Origin: Sphaerospermopsis torques-reginae ITEP-024
Lineage (GTDB): Bacteria; Cyanobacteriota; Cyanobacteriia; Cyanobacteriales; Nostocaceae
Length of the DNA stretch: 64,000 nucleotides
Assembly: GCF_019598945.1 (NCBI RefSeq)
Contig: NZ_CP080598.1
Location: forward strand, 372,001 to 436,000
Reading direction: 5' to 3'
Positions 17,395-25,474 of this stretch are shown piece after piece; positions within the stretch are counted from its first letter, which is position 1, and each line of letters opens with the position of its first letter. The notes under the pieces are model-generated. The model was not told the DNA's origin and did no database searches. It saw only the letters and a list, made by a program, of their open reading frames with translations. The translations under genes were made by a program, and so were the position numbers.

Positions 17395-19461
17395 TCAACA
17401 AACCCTAATTCCCGTTTCTTGGTAATCTCCCATCCAAACATCTATTTTACCAATTTGAGTATAATTTGTATATTGATCGTTCTTAGGAATATTCACAGTA
17501 AACTTTTGCAATCTGCGCCAATCTGTTTCTGTAATATATTCTTTATTTTCCATTTCTGCAATTAATTTTTCACTGTCTCCCCATTTAACTACTACCGCCA
17601 TTTGATGTTCATTATCAATTACTTTCACCGCTTTAGCAACTTCAGGGAAATCATACTTTTCTCTTAATTTTTGAATATCCACACCTCCATCATGATTCTG
17701 ATTCAATAAATCACTAAAGTAAATCTTTATCAAAGATAAAATATCATCATTTATATCATATTTTTCTAAGATTTTTTTAGTAATACTTATTCCGTCTTTA
17801 TATCCCGGTGGGTTGGAAGATGACATATTAAAAATGATTACATTACCTTGATCCTGCTTTCCTTCTCTGTTACATCTTCCTGCTGCTTGAATGATAGAAT
17901 CTAAAGGTGCAAGTTGACGGTATACTATGGGAAAATCCACATCAACACCAGCTTCTATCACTTGGGTACTAATTAAAAAACAAGGTTGTTCAGCTTTTAA
18001 TAATTTTCGCACTTTGTCCAAAACTTGAGAACGATGATCAGGACACATCATAGAACTAAGATGAAAACAATGATCGGGAAATTTGGCAGATAATATTTCA
18101 TATCCTTCCCTGGCTAATTTTTTGGTATTAACAATAATTAAGCCTTGATTTAATTTAGATGATTTAATGCTATCAACTAAATTTTTCCATTCCCAAATAT
18201 CAGCAATATATTGATAATTAACACGGTTAAGTTGTTGAAATATTTTCTTAGTTTCAGCTTCAGGGATAATATCAGCAACATCGGTTAAATCATCTTCATA
18301 AAGGTTATGAAATGCTGGTTGGGTAGCACTCATTAAAACTATTGTACATCCCCAATCTGTGACTAATGTATGCAAAACATTTAATATTGGCCGGACTAAA
18401 TCACTAGGTATAGATTGAGATTCATCTAATAAAATTACCTTGTTAATTAAACCTTGTAATTTTCGGCATTTTGTAGGATGATTAGCAAATAAACTTTCAT
18501 AAAATTGCACTCCACTGGTGACAATTACGGGTTTATCCCATCTGTCGGTATTCAATTTATAATCTTTGGTTTCTTCTAATTTTGGTTCATATCCTGAATG
18601 ATGTTCTAATACTGCATTTTCTCCAAATAATTGCCGATAAACGGCAGCAGTTTGTTCAATAATACTTTTCAATGGTCCGACATAAACTATTCCTGACATT
18701 TGATGTTTTTGACTGTGCAAATAGGCAAATCTCGCACTAGCAATGGTTTTACCAATTCCACAGGGTCCTGTTAATCTAAAAATTCCTTTGGGTAATTCAC
18801 TTTTGTTGATACAATGTTGGGCAAAGACATTTCTAGCTTCACTAATCGCATTTGCTGATTGTGGAAACAAGGAATGAGGATTGAAACTCGTTTTGTTATA
18901 TGCAGAAAGCTCCAAATCTTGTACATATATGGAGCTTTCACCTTTATTTTCAATATTTTCAAATTTGCGAGCGTCTAATCTGTCATTATCAACTAAGACA
19001 GAAAATAACATTCTAATGGCAAATTCTCGCCGCAATTTAGGTAAATTAATATCTGGTAATTCTTGCGGTATAAAATCAGTTATTTCCTGTCTAGCTATTT
19101 CTAAACATTCCTCTAAACCTGCTGCTAATTGTTTATACTCACTACCTCTTAATCTCAATCTTTCTGGTAAACCAGAATGATGGCCAGCGATGATATAAGC
19201 TATTGCTGGCGGTTCTTTTTTAGACATTTGTAAAGCTAAAACAGCACCGTGGGGAGAATGTACAACCCGCTTACCGTTATTTTTTAAGTATTCCTGCCAT
19301 TTTTGCTGATATTTACCCAAATCATGCCATAAACCAGCATATTTGGCTAATGCTGCAAATTCTTGTGGTACAGCGTTTACAGACATTTGTGCAACATTCT
19401 GTAAATGTGCTGCTAGTAGTTGTTCTTTACAATCTGTAGTAATTCTTGCTAAGTATTTCAT
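17395..19461 (-). CDS. cas3: CRISPR-associated helicase/nuclease Cas3 (type I-C)
   Basis: A 688-residue fusion of HD nuclease and SF2 helicase that unwinds and degrades target DNA recruited by Cascade. The HD part contains HLQNVAQMS, the LWHDLGKYQ motif (His-Asp) and VHSPHGAVL. The helicase has GPCGIGKTIASARF (Walker A), LLDESQS (DExQ instead of DEAH), VLMSATQP (motif III) and AAGRCNREG (motif VI). ATG 19461 (MKYLARITTD) is chosen over ATG 19497 because AGGAAAGG lies just upstream and family members begin this way. It is transcribed away from cas5. Confidence 0.93.
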   Translation of the reverse strand: MKYLARITTDCKEQLLAAHLQNVAQMSVNAVPQEFAALAKYAGLWHDLGKYQQKWQEYLKNNGKRVVHSPHGAVLALQMSKKEPPAIAYIIAGHHSGLPERLRLRGSEYKQLAAGLEECLEIARQEITDFIPQELPDINLPKLRREFAIRMLFSVLVDNDRLDARKFENIENKGESSIYVQDLELSAYNKTSFNPHSLFPQSANAISEARNVFAQHCINKSELPKGIFRLTGPCGIGKTIASARFAYLHSQKHQMSGIVYVGPLKSIIEQTAAVYRQLFGENAVLEHHSGYEPKLEETKDYKLNTDRWDKPVIVTSGVQFYESLFANHPTKCRKLQGLINKVILLDESQSIPSDLVRPILNVLHTLVTDWGCTIVLMSATQPAFHNLYEDDLTDVADIIPEAETKKIFQQLNRVNYQYIADIWEWKNLVDSIKSSKLNQGLIIVNTKKLAREGYEILSAKFPDHCFHLSSMMCPDHRSQVLDKVRKLLKAEQPCFLISTQVIEAGVDVDFPIVYRQLAPLDSIIQAAGRCNREGKQDQGNVIIFNMSSSNPPGYKDGISITKKILEKYDINDDILSLIKIYFSDLLNQNHDGGVDIQKLREKYDFPEVAKAVKVIDNEHQMAVVVKWGDSEKLIAEMENKEYITETDWRRLQKFTVNIPKNDQYTNYTQIGKIDVWMGDYQETGIRVC

Positions 19462-19497
19462 TTTGTGATATGCCTTTCCTGAGTTTATAGGTTTCAT

Positions 19498-19584
19498 GAT
19501 GTTACATGAGACTATTTACAAAATGGCTAGTCTTGTGTTATACATAAATTTAGTTCAGAATATTAGCTAGTCTCATTATGTTAT
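19498..19584. promoter_or_regulatory. Divergent cas3/cas5 control region with inverted repeat
   Basis: ATGAGACTA (19506-19514) and TAGTCTCAT (19568-19576) are perfect 9-bp inverted copies, and GCTAGTCT occurs twice in direct order (19526-19533 and 19566-19573). Spaced copies of TAGTCT between two divergent cas transcripts suggest an operator for a shared regulator. No regulator gene is adjacent. Confidence 0.45.
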
Positions 19585-20250
19585 ATGCAAGTCAAGCTAT
19601 TTGGTGAATGGGCATTATTCACAAGGCCGGAGTTTAAAGCTGAACCGCACAGTTACAGGGTAATGCCCTTTACGGCGGCTGTAGGTGTATTAGAGTCTAT
19701 TTTCTGGAAACCAGAAATTAAGTACAAGATTAATCACATCACGGTACTAAAGCCAATTAATACATTTAGCATCCAGCGTAACATGGTGCAGTCCAAACAA
19801 AGCTATAGAAATGCTAAAGATTGGATGAAGAGTGATGGTATAGGGAGTTACACTGCTGTGGGCGATCGCGCTCAGAGAAATCATGTCATATTGCATGATG
19901 TGGCCTACATTGTTGATTTCAATTTTGACTTACAAACAGAAGAAGATTTATCTAATAAATATGCAGCACAAATAAAGCGGAGAATTGAAAAAGGGCAATG
20001 TTTTAAACAACCCTATTTTGGATGTCGAGAATATATAGCCCATTTTGGTGTTCCTTCAGAAGAAGATCAAGCAGCACCAGAGTTAAAGGGGGAAATAGAT
20101 TTAGGTTTAATGCCTAAAAAAATGCACTTTATACCTGATCAAAAAGGTACAGTTTCTTGGCGTACTGCTCAAGGTTTTGTCAAAGGAAATGTAGTTACAG
20201 AATTTGCTCACTTTATAATGCGAGATGGGCGGTTATGTTGCAAGAATTAA
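19585..20250 (+). CDS. cas5: Type I-C CRISPR protein Cas5c (Cas5d), pre-crRNA endonuclease
   Basis: A 221-residue RAMP protein. In type I-C the Cas5 subunit replaces Cas6 and cuts the CRISPR transcript within repeats, then stays on the crRNA 5' handle. Family marks: LFGEWALFTRPEFKAEPHSY at the N-terminus, the SYRVMPFTAAVGVLESIFWKP segment and CFKQPYFGCREYIAHFG. Length is normal. The start is ATG 19585; the 3' end overlaps cas8c by 16 bases, implying translational coupling. Confidence 0.93.
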   Translation: MQVKLFGEWALFTRPEFKAEPHSYRVMPFTAAVGVLESIFWKPEIKYKINHITVLKPINTFSIQRNMVQSKQSYRNAKDWMKSDGIGSYTAVGDRAQRNHVILHDVAYIVDFNFDLQTEEDLSNKYAAQIKRRIEKGQCFKQPYFGCREYIAHFGVPSEEDQAAPELKGEIDLGLMPKKMHFIPDQKGTVSWRTAQGFVKGNVVTEFAHFIMRDGRLCCKN

Positions 20251-21887
20251 ATCAATTAGGAATTGCTTTAGAACAGGATAATCAACTCACACCCATAGGA
20301 TTTAGTGAATGTCTGTGTCATTGGCAAATTAATTTACCTTTAGGTAGTTTTCAAGTTTTAGAAACAGCAGCAACCAAAGGTAAACCGAAATTTGGCAGAA
20401 AAATATTAGTACCAGATTTGCGGCGTAATGGTGATGAACCATTATTAATTGATGATGGGGGAGAATATGTTTTTGGTGCTGGTGATAGAGGTGAAAAACG
20501 GCATCAACTGTATTTACAACTTCTGGAAAGATGTTTACAAGAAACTAACCACGAAGCAGTTAAAGCAGTTTATGATTTTGTTACTAACACCACTGTAGAA
20601 AAAATTACAGCCCAGTTAACAGAAATTTATCCACAAGCAGCTAATACAGATTGGTGTCGGGATAGATTTGTGTTTTTATTTGAAGGTAAACAAATCACCA
20701 AAATTTCCGTAGTTCAAAAATGGTGGTTTAATTATTATGGCAGTAAACAAGATACCGTTAATGGAGTTTGTTTATTAACAGGTGAACAGACTTTAACAAT
20801 GGGGCGAAAAATGCCCATGATGGTTAAAGGTGTTCCCGGTGCTGCTACTGCTGGTGCTGCTATTAGTAGTTTTGATAAAAGTGCTTATCAATCTCACGGA
20901 TGGGATGGAAATATTAACGCTCCCATTGGTTTTGAAAGTGCCGTTAGATTTCATAAAACTTTAGATTTTTTACTTAATAGTGACACCAATCGTTATAAAT
21001 TAGGAGAGCAGGTTTTTGTTTATTGGGGAGAAGAAGACGGAGAAGGTATTAATCCTGAAATATGGGAAAATCCTGCCTTTGAATCTATTTTTGCAAGTCC
21101 CCATAGTCCGAAAAAATTTAATTTGGAGGATATTAAATCTAGCAGATTTTATTTAGCGATTCTCAAAGGTAATAAAGGGAGAATTTCCGTTAGTGGTTGG
21201 AGTGAAGTTACTACCCAAAAAATCAAAGATTCTATTCAGCAGTTTGTCGAATGTCAGCAACTTAATAATTTAGCACCTAGTCCGCTTTGGATGTTGTGTA
21301 ATAGTGCTTTTTTTAATCCTAGTAAGGAACACACAGAAAGGATAGCAACTGCTTTAGTTAAAGCTGCTTTTTTAGGTGAAGCATTACCGGATGAATATGC
21401 TTACAGAATCATTGATCGGATATGTAAAGAAAAGGTGTTTAATGACTTTCCATCTAAATCTAAACAATCTCGATATTTTCCCAGACTGCAAGGTTTATTA
21501 CTTTATTTAGCCACAAACAATATGAAATATCCCACAGGCGATCCTCAATTTGATACTGCTTACACTTTAGGCAGAATTGCATTTTTAATGCACCAATCAC
21601 AAGTTAAAGCTCAAAATATGAGTGAAGATAATACTAATGTTATGCGTAGTTTAAAGACTTTATCTTCTACACCGACTCAAGTTTTTGCTCGGCTTTGTCA
21701 TGGTTGTACTCATTATCATTTAGAAAGTGATAATAGTAAATTCAAAAAGTTACTAGCTGAAGAATTTGAAAACTTTGATATTTCTGTATTGCCAGAAGTG
21801 CTAGATTTAAAATCTCAGGCTTTGTTTTTTCAAGGTTGGTGGCAAAAAAGAGCCGAGTTTTTTAAAGGTAGGGAAAAATCTGAGTAG
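20235..21887 (+). CDS. cas8c: Type I-C CRISPR large subunit Cas8c (Csd1)
   Basis: A 550-residue large subunit of the I-C Cascade, needed for PAM recognition. It begins MLQELNQLGIALEQ at ATG 20235, overlapping cas5 by 16 bases. The in-frame open region further upstream is only a shadow of cas5. Recognisable segments are the VPDLRRNGDEPLLIDDGGEY region and CLLTGEQTLTMGRKMPM. The gene's 3' part may also encode the small subunit Cas11c from an internal start (ATG 21522 would give 121 residues). The stop codon TAG lies inside a repeat element that begins at 21884. Confidence 0.93.
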   Translation: MLQELNQLGIALEQDNQLTPIGFSECLCHWQINLPLGSFQVLETAATKGKPKFGRKILVPDLRRNGDEPLLIDDGGEYVFGAGDRGEKRHQLYLQLLERCLQETNHEAVKAVYDFVTNTTVEKITAQLTEIYPQAANTDWCRDRFVFLFEGKQITKISVVQKWWFNYYGSKQDTVNGVCLLTGEQTLTMGRKMPMMVKGVPGAATAGAAISSFDKSAYQSHGWDGNINAPIGFESAVRFHKTLDFLLNSDTNRYKLGEQVFVYWGEEDGEGINPEIWENPAFESIFASPHSPKKFNLEDIKSSRFYLAILKGNKGRISVSGWSEVTTQKIKDSIQQFVECQQLNNLAPSPLWMLCNSAFFNPSKEHTERIATALVKAAFLGEALPDEYAYRIIDRICKEKVFNDFPSKSKQSRYFPRLQGLLLYLATNNMKYPTGDPQFDTAYTLGRIAFLMHQSQVKAQNMSEDNTNVMRSLKTLSSTPTQVFARLCHGCTHYHLESDNSKFKKLLAEEFENFDISVLPEVLDLKSQALFFQGWWQKRAEFFKGREKSE

Positions 21888-22042
21888 GTTGGTTTTAACA
21901 AAGTGAAACCCAACAAATAATTTTCAATGTTGGGTAATTTTCAATGTTAGGGAATTTTCAATGTTAGGGAATTTTCAATGTTGGGTAATTTTTAACATTG
22001 GGTAATTTTCAATGTTGGGTTTCGTACCTCAACCCAACCTAC
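21884..22042. repeat. Inverted-repeat element with internal tandem repeats, after cas8c
   Basis: The outer arms GTAGGTTGG (21884-21892) and CCAACCTAC (22034-22042) are perfect inverted copies. The inner arms GAAACCCAACA (21905-21915) and TGTTGGGTTTC (22013-22023) are too. Between them lie about six direct copies of an 18-19-bp unit AATTTTCAATGTTGGGT. The whole is a 159-bp palindromic element whose left arm supplies the cas8c stop codon. Elements with GGTTGGGTTTCGT-like arms recur in cyanobacterial genomes. Confidence 0.75.
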
Positions 22043-22087
22043 TAATAAACCAGATTGATGTGTAAGTTTGATAAAGCATAGGAATTG

Positions 22088-22348
22088 ATGATTATGTACA
22101 TAGGTAAAATGCAAATTGATCACATGAAATTTGTTTTACAAAAAATAGAGGATTTAGAAAATAAATTTCGTTTTATTGAGGCTGAAAATCAAAGTATGAA
22201 AGCAAGAATTACATATCTTGAATATGATTTACATACTGACAACCAAAGATTAAAAGATGAAAATTTTTACTTTCGTCAAGAGGTAGATTATTCATCTGAA
22301 GATTATTGTACAAAAGAGGATACTTGGCAACGTGAATATTTATCATAA
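22088..22348 (+). CDS. Small coiled-coil protein of unknown function inside the cas operon
   Basis: An 86-residue protein starting at ATG 22088 (AGGA at 22080-22083 just before) or ATG 22094. It is acidic and predicted from its heptad-like pattern (FVLQKIEDLENKFRFIEAEN, then ITYLEYDL) to be mostly a parallel coiled coil, with a Tyr/Glu-rich tail. It is in the same orientation between cas8c and cas7, where standard type I-C operons have no gene. No known Cas, anti-CRISPR or toxin motif is recognised. It may be a cargo gene brought in with the neighbouring repeat element, or an accessory subunit. Confidence 0.55.
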   Translation: MIMYIGKMQIDHMKFVLQKIEDLENKFRFIEAENQSMKARITYLEYDLHTDNQRLKDENFYFRQEVDYSSEDYCTKEDTWQREYLS

Positions 22349-22490
22349 AAACCTCTCTCCAAACTTCTCTCCTACCAGGAGAGAGGCTTTAAAAATCAGT
22401 TTTTATCTAATTCTTGTCCTCCTTCCCTCCCAGGACAGGGACTAGGGGTTAGGTCTTTAAATTATCCACAAATCACAAGGAACAAAAATC

Positions 22491-23375
22491 ATGACTGCAC
22501 ATTTAGACCCTACTAAAAAACACGATGCAATTTTATTATTTGATTGTTTGGATGGTAATCCCAATGGTGATCCTGATGCCGGAAATCAACCAAGAATTGA
22601 CCCTCAAACTAATCAAGGTTTGGTGACAGATGCCTGTTTAAAACGTAAGGTGAGAAATTATGTAGAGATGCTTGGTAAGGATGAAACAACACCAGAAAGA
22701 TATAAAATATTTGTGGAAGAAGGAAGCGTATTAAATGAAAAAATCAGTCGCGCTTATGATGCTGTAGGTTTACCACAAAAAGAAGGAACTCCAGAACAAC
22801 AATTACAGGTTGCTAAGTGGATGCAACAAAATTTTTATGATTTAAGAATGTTTGGTGCAGTATTATCTACTGGTTTAAAAGCTGGTCAAGTTTGGGGACC
22901 TGTGCAAATCAGTTTTTCTCGTAGTATTGATCCGGTTTTTCCCCAATCTGTGAGTATTACTCGTTGTGCTGCAACGGAAGAAAAAGAAAAAAAAGATGGT
23001 GTAAAAAAGGATAATAAAACTATGGGCAGAAAAGAGGTTTTACCCTATGGTTTATATAGGTCTTATGTTTTTTATAATCCCCATTTGGCGGAAAAATCTG
23101 GTTGTGTGAATGAACGGGATTTAGACTTATTTTGGCAAGCTTTGATTAAGGCTTGGGAATTTGACCGTTCTTCAGCACGGGGTTTTATGGCTTGTCGTAG
23201 TTTGTATGTTTTTACTCATGCCAGTAAATATGGTAATGCTCCTGTTCATCAGTTATTTGATAAACTGCAAATTAAAATTAAGTCTACTGTTGATGTACCC
23301 CGCAGTTTTGCTGATTATCAGGTTGACTTGGATGAGGTGTTACCTGATGGTGTGACTTTGACGAAGTTGGCTTGA
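22491..23375 (+). CDS. cas7: Type I-C CRISPR backbone protein Cas7c (Csd2)
   Basis: A 294-residue RAMP protein that forms the helical backbone of the I-C Cascade along the crRNA. It shows the family start (DAILLFDCLDGNPNGDPDAG), VTDACLKRKVRNYVE, the RMFGAVLSTGLKAGQVWGPV segment and ARGFMACRSLYVFTH. The ribosome binding site is AAGGAA (22478-22483), 7 bases before ATG 22491. It is the last cas gene: cas4, cas1 and cas2, which normally follow in I-C loci, are absent, and the CRISPR leader begins right after the stop. Confidence 0.94.
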   Translation: MTAHLDPTKKHDAILLFDCLDGNPNGDPDAGNQPRIDPQTNQGLVTDACLKRKVRNYVEMLGKDETTPERYKIFVEEGSVLNEKISRAYDAVGLPQKEGTPEQQLQVAKWMQQNFYDLRMFGAVLSTGLKAGQVWGPVQISFSRSIDPVFPQSVSITRCAATEEKEKKDGVKKDNKTMGRKEVLPYGLYRSYVFYNPHLAEKSGCVNERDLDLFWQALIKAWEFDRSSARGFMACRSLYVFTHASKYGNAPVHQLFDKLQIKIKSTVDVPRSFADYQVDLDEVLPDGVTLTKLA

Positions 23376-23603
23376 AAATGCGCGGATGGGTGGGTGTTAA
23401 GTCGGAGTGATTATGACTAAGCTGGAAACTCTTGCACTGTCTAGTTTTTATTCATTAGGTGTTGTCAACCACCCGCGCACCTTACGCTGTAAGGGTTTCG
23501 GCGTTTTTCGTTCTTGTGCTGTTTTCTGGAATGGGGTATTATGGCAGGGTTCGCGCAAATCGTTGTGGAAATGTCCTATTTCTAAGGGTTTGCGCGATCG
23601 GCA
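23376..23603 (+). promoter_or_regulatory. CRISPR leader
   Basis: A 228-bp gap between cas7 and the first repeat. The first repeat is intact and the degenerate repeats are at the far end, so this is the leader side and should hold the array promoter. It contains a 66-codon open frame that has no family resemblance and is taken as chance. Confidence 0.65.
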
Positions 23604-24172
23604 GTGACAATTACTAATTAAGGTAATTGAGGATTGAAACAGGCATATTTTCCTAAGAAGTAATTATTAAGCCCGGTGACAATTACTAATTAAGGTAATT
23701 GAGGATTGAAACCTTCGCATACGTAGCCATGCCAAGATATTCCGCAAGTGACAATTACTAATTAAGGTAATTGAGGATTGAAACAGTTACGTCCGCGCCG
23801 GTGTACCTTTCTTGCATATTTTCACAGGTGACAATTACTAATTAAGGTAATTGAGGATTGAAACAGATATCCCAAGCTACCCACATCAGCGTTATCCTGG
23901 TGACAATTACTAATTAAGGTAATTGAGGATTGAAACCTTGGCTAGTTGTTTCAGTTGTTGATGGATGTTGGCGAGTGACAATTACTAATTAAGGTAATTG
24001 AGGATTGAAACATTAGATATGCTTTGGCTTCCGGCAGGATAACTGAGTGACAATTACTAATTAAGGTAATTAAGGATTGAAACCTCATGCCATAGCCACT
24101 GGTAACGGGTCCAGTGGTAGGTGACAATTACTAATTAAGGTAATTGAGGATTGAAACATTGAGGATTGAAAC
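23604..24172 (+). CRISPR. CRISPR array, 8 repeats of 37 bp and 7 spacers
   Basis: The repeat is 37 bp, GTGACAATTACTAATTAAGG followed by TAATTGAGGATTGAAAC, with starts at 23604, 23676, 23748, 23828, 23900, 23975, 24047 and 24121. Spacers are 35, 35, 43, 35, 38, 35 and 37 bp. The repeat contains a short palindrome (AATTAC/GTAATT) and ends GGATTGAAAC, as in I-C-type repeats. Repeat 7 has one G-to-A change, and a 15-bp partial copy of the repeat end (24158-24172) follows repeat 8, marking the old end of the array. The array ends 34 bp before the hypB stop. Confidence 0.98.
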
Positions 24173-24206
24173 AAAACTAAAAGATAATGATTTTCACAAT
24201 AAGAAA

Positions 24207-25049
24207 TTACACAGTAATTGCAGATTGACATGACAAAAACCCATACCACTCATCTAAACCCACGCCAGTAGTAGCAGAAACCTGAAAAATTTGTATTTTT
24301 GGGTTTACCTGTTTTGCATATTCAATACATTTTTCTACATCAAACTGCAAATAGGGTAACAAATCAATTTTTGTAATAATCATAATGTCACTAGCGCGGA
24401 AAATATGAGGATATTTAATTGGTTTATCCTCCCCTTCCGTCACCGACAAAATTACAACTTTAGCCTGTTCACCTAAGTCAAATAAAGCTGGACAAACTAA
24501 ATTACCCACATTTTCAATCATCACCACAGAATTTAATGGGGGGTTAAGTTCCTGTAAACCCTTTTCTATCATCGAAGCATCTAAATGACAACCTGTGCCA
24601 GTGTTAATTTGCACTACTTTACAGCCTGTAGATTTAATTTTTTCCGCATCATTGGTAGTTTCTTGATCACCTTCAATGACGCTAATATTCAACTGATCTT
24701 TTAAATCATTAATTGTGCGAGTTAATAAAGTAGTTTTACCCGCACCAGGAGAACTCATTAAATTTAAAGCCAGTATATTTCTACCTTTAAACCAGCCTCG
24801 ATTTTGAGCAGCTAATAAATTATTTTTACCTAAAATTTCCTGTTCTAAAGATATAGTAGTATTATGAATTTTGGCATGAACATTTGCTGGTGATTCATGA
24901 TGATGTTGATGATCATGATGATGATGTTCATGATCATGGGAATGGGTAATTACAGTTCCATCGGGTAAAGTATGAGTATGAGAATGTTGATTTTCCATGT
25001 TTGTAATAGTTGTATTGTTATCATCAGAACAGCCGCAGGTTACACACAT
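24207..25049 (-). CDS. hypB: Hydrogenase maturation GTPase HypB
   Basis: A 280-residue GTPase that inserts nickel into the NiFe-hydrogenase large subunit together with HypA. The N-terminus carries the high-affinity nickel motif CVTCGC (residues 2-7) and a long His-rich stretch (about residues 21-51) for nickel storage. Then come Walker A SSPGAGKTTLL (about 99-109), the IEGDQETTNDA switch region, and ITKIDLLPY (NKxD-like). It is the last gene of the hyp operon; the start overlaps the hypA stop by 10 bases. The CRISPR array lies just beyond its stop, tail to tail. Confidence 0.97.
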   Translation of the reverse strand: MCVTCGCSDDNNTTITNMENQHSHTHTLPDGTVITHSHDHEHHHHDHQHHHESPANVHAKIHNTTISLEQEILGKNNLLAAQNRGWFKGRNILALNLMSSPGAGKTTLLTRTINDLKDQLNISVIEGDQETTNDAEKIKSTGCKVVQINTGTGCHLDASMIEKGLQELNPPLNSVVMIENVGNLVCPALFDLGEQAKVVILSVTEGEDKPIKYPHIFRASDIMIITKIDLLPYLQFDVEKCIEYAKQVNPKIQIFQVSATTGVGLDEWYGFLSCQSAITV

Positions 25050-25381
25050 AACTCTTCTACCTCAATTTCTTTAATGTTTAATTCTTGACCGGTGATTAAA
25101 TCTAATTCTACACTACCACATTCACAAATTCCAAAGGGTTTATCTACATAAAATGTATTACCACATTGGCGACATCTTGCCATTCCTGGTATTTCTAATA
25201 TTTCTAATATTGCCCCTTCTACTATTGTACCTTGGGAGCAAATATCAAAGCAGAATTTAATGGCATCGGGCATAATGGCGGAGAGTTTGCCTATTTCTAG
25301 TAATACTCTTTGGACTTTTTTATTTTGGGCGTTTTCGCTAACGATAGCGATGATGTTTTGAGTTATTCCTAGTTCGTGCAT
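25040..25381 (-). CDS. hypA: Hydrogenase maturation nickel metallochaperone HypA
   Basis: A 113-residue nickel and zinc protein acting with HypB. It begins MHELGITQNIIAIV with the nickel-ligand His2, and has a zinc site of two CxxC pairs (ARCRQCGN and GICECGS). ATG 25381 is used because MHELGI is the invariant family start; the longer frame upstream is encoded by an intergenic CGCAAAGACGCAAAG repeat. It overlaps hypB by 10 bases. Confidence 0.96.
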   Translation of the reverse strand: MHELGITQNIIAIVSENAQNKKVQRVLLEIGKLSAIMPDAIKFCFDICSQGTIVEGAILEILEIPGMARCRQCGNTFYVDKPFGICECGSVELDLITGQELNIKEIEVEELCV

Positions 25382-25474
25382 GGTTTGATTTTTTCTCACG
25401 CAAAGACGCAAAGAGAATAAGGAAGATTTTTTATATCACGCAGAGGCGCAGAGTCGCAGAGAGAAGGAGGAGTT

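Noticed and set aside
19462-19497. Upstream ATG for cas3
   Set aside because: No ribosome binding site, whereas ATG 19461 has AGGAAAGG at a good distance and the family-typical beginning.
20157-20234. Extended N-terminus for cas8c
   Set aside because: The 26 extra residues are cas5 read in another frame; ATG 20235 gives the standard Cas8c start.
23407-23607. A 66-codon open frame between cas7 and the CRISPR array
   Set aside because: No family likeness, odd Trp/Arg/Ser composition, and it runs into the first repeat. It occupies the leader and is taken as chance.
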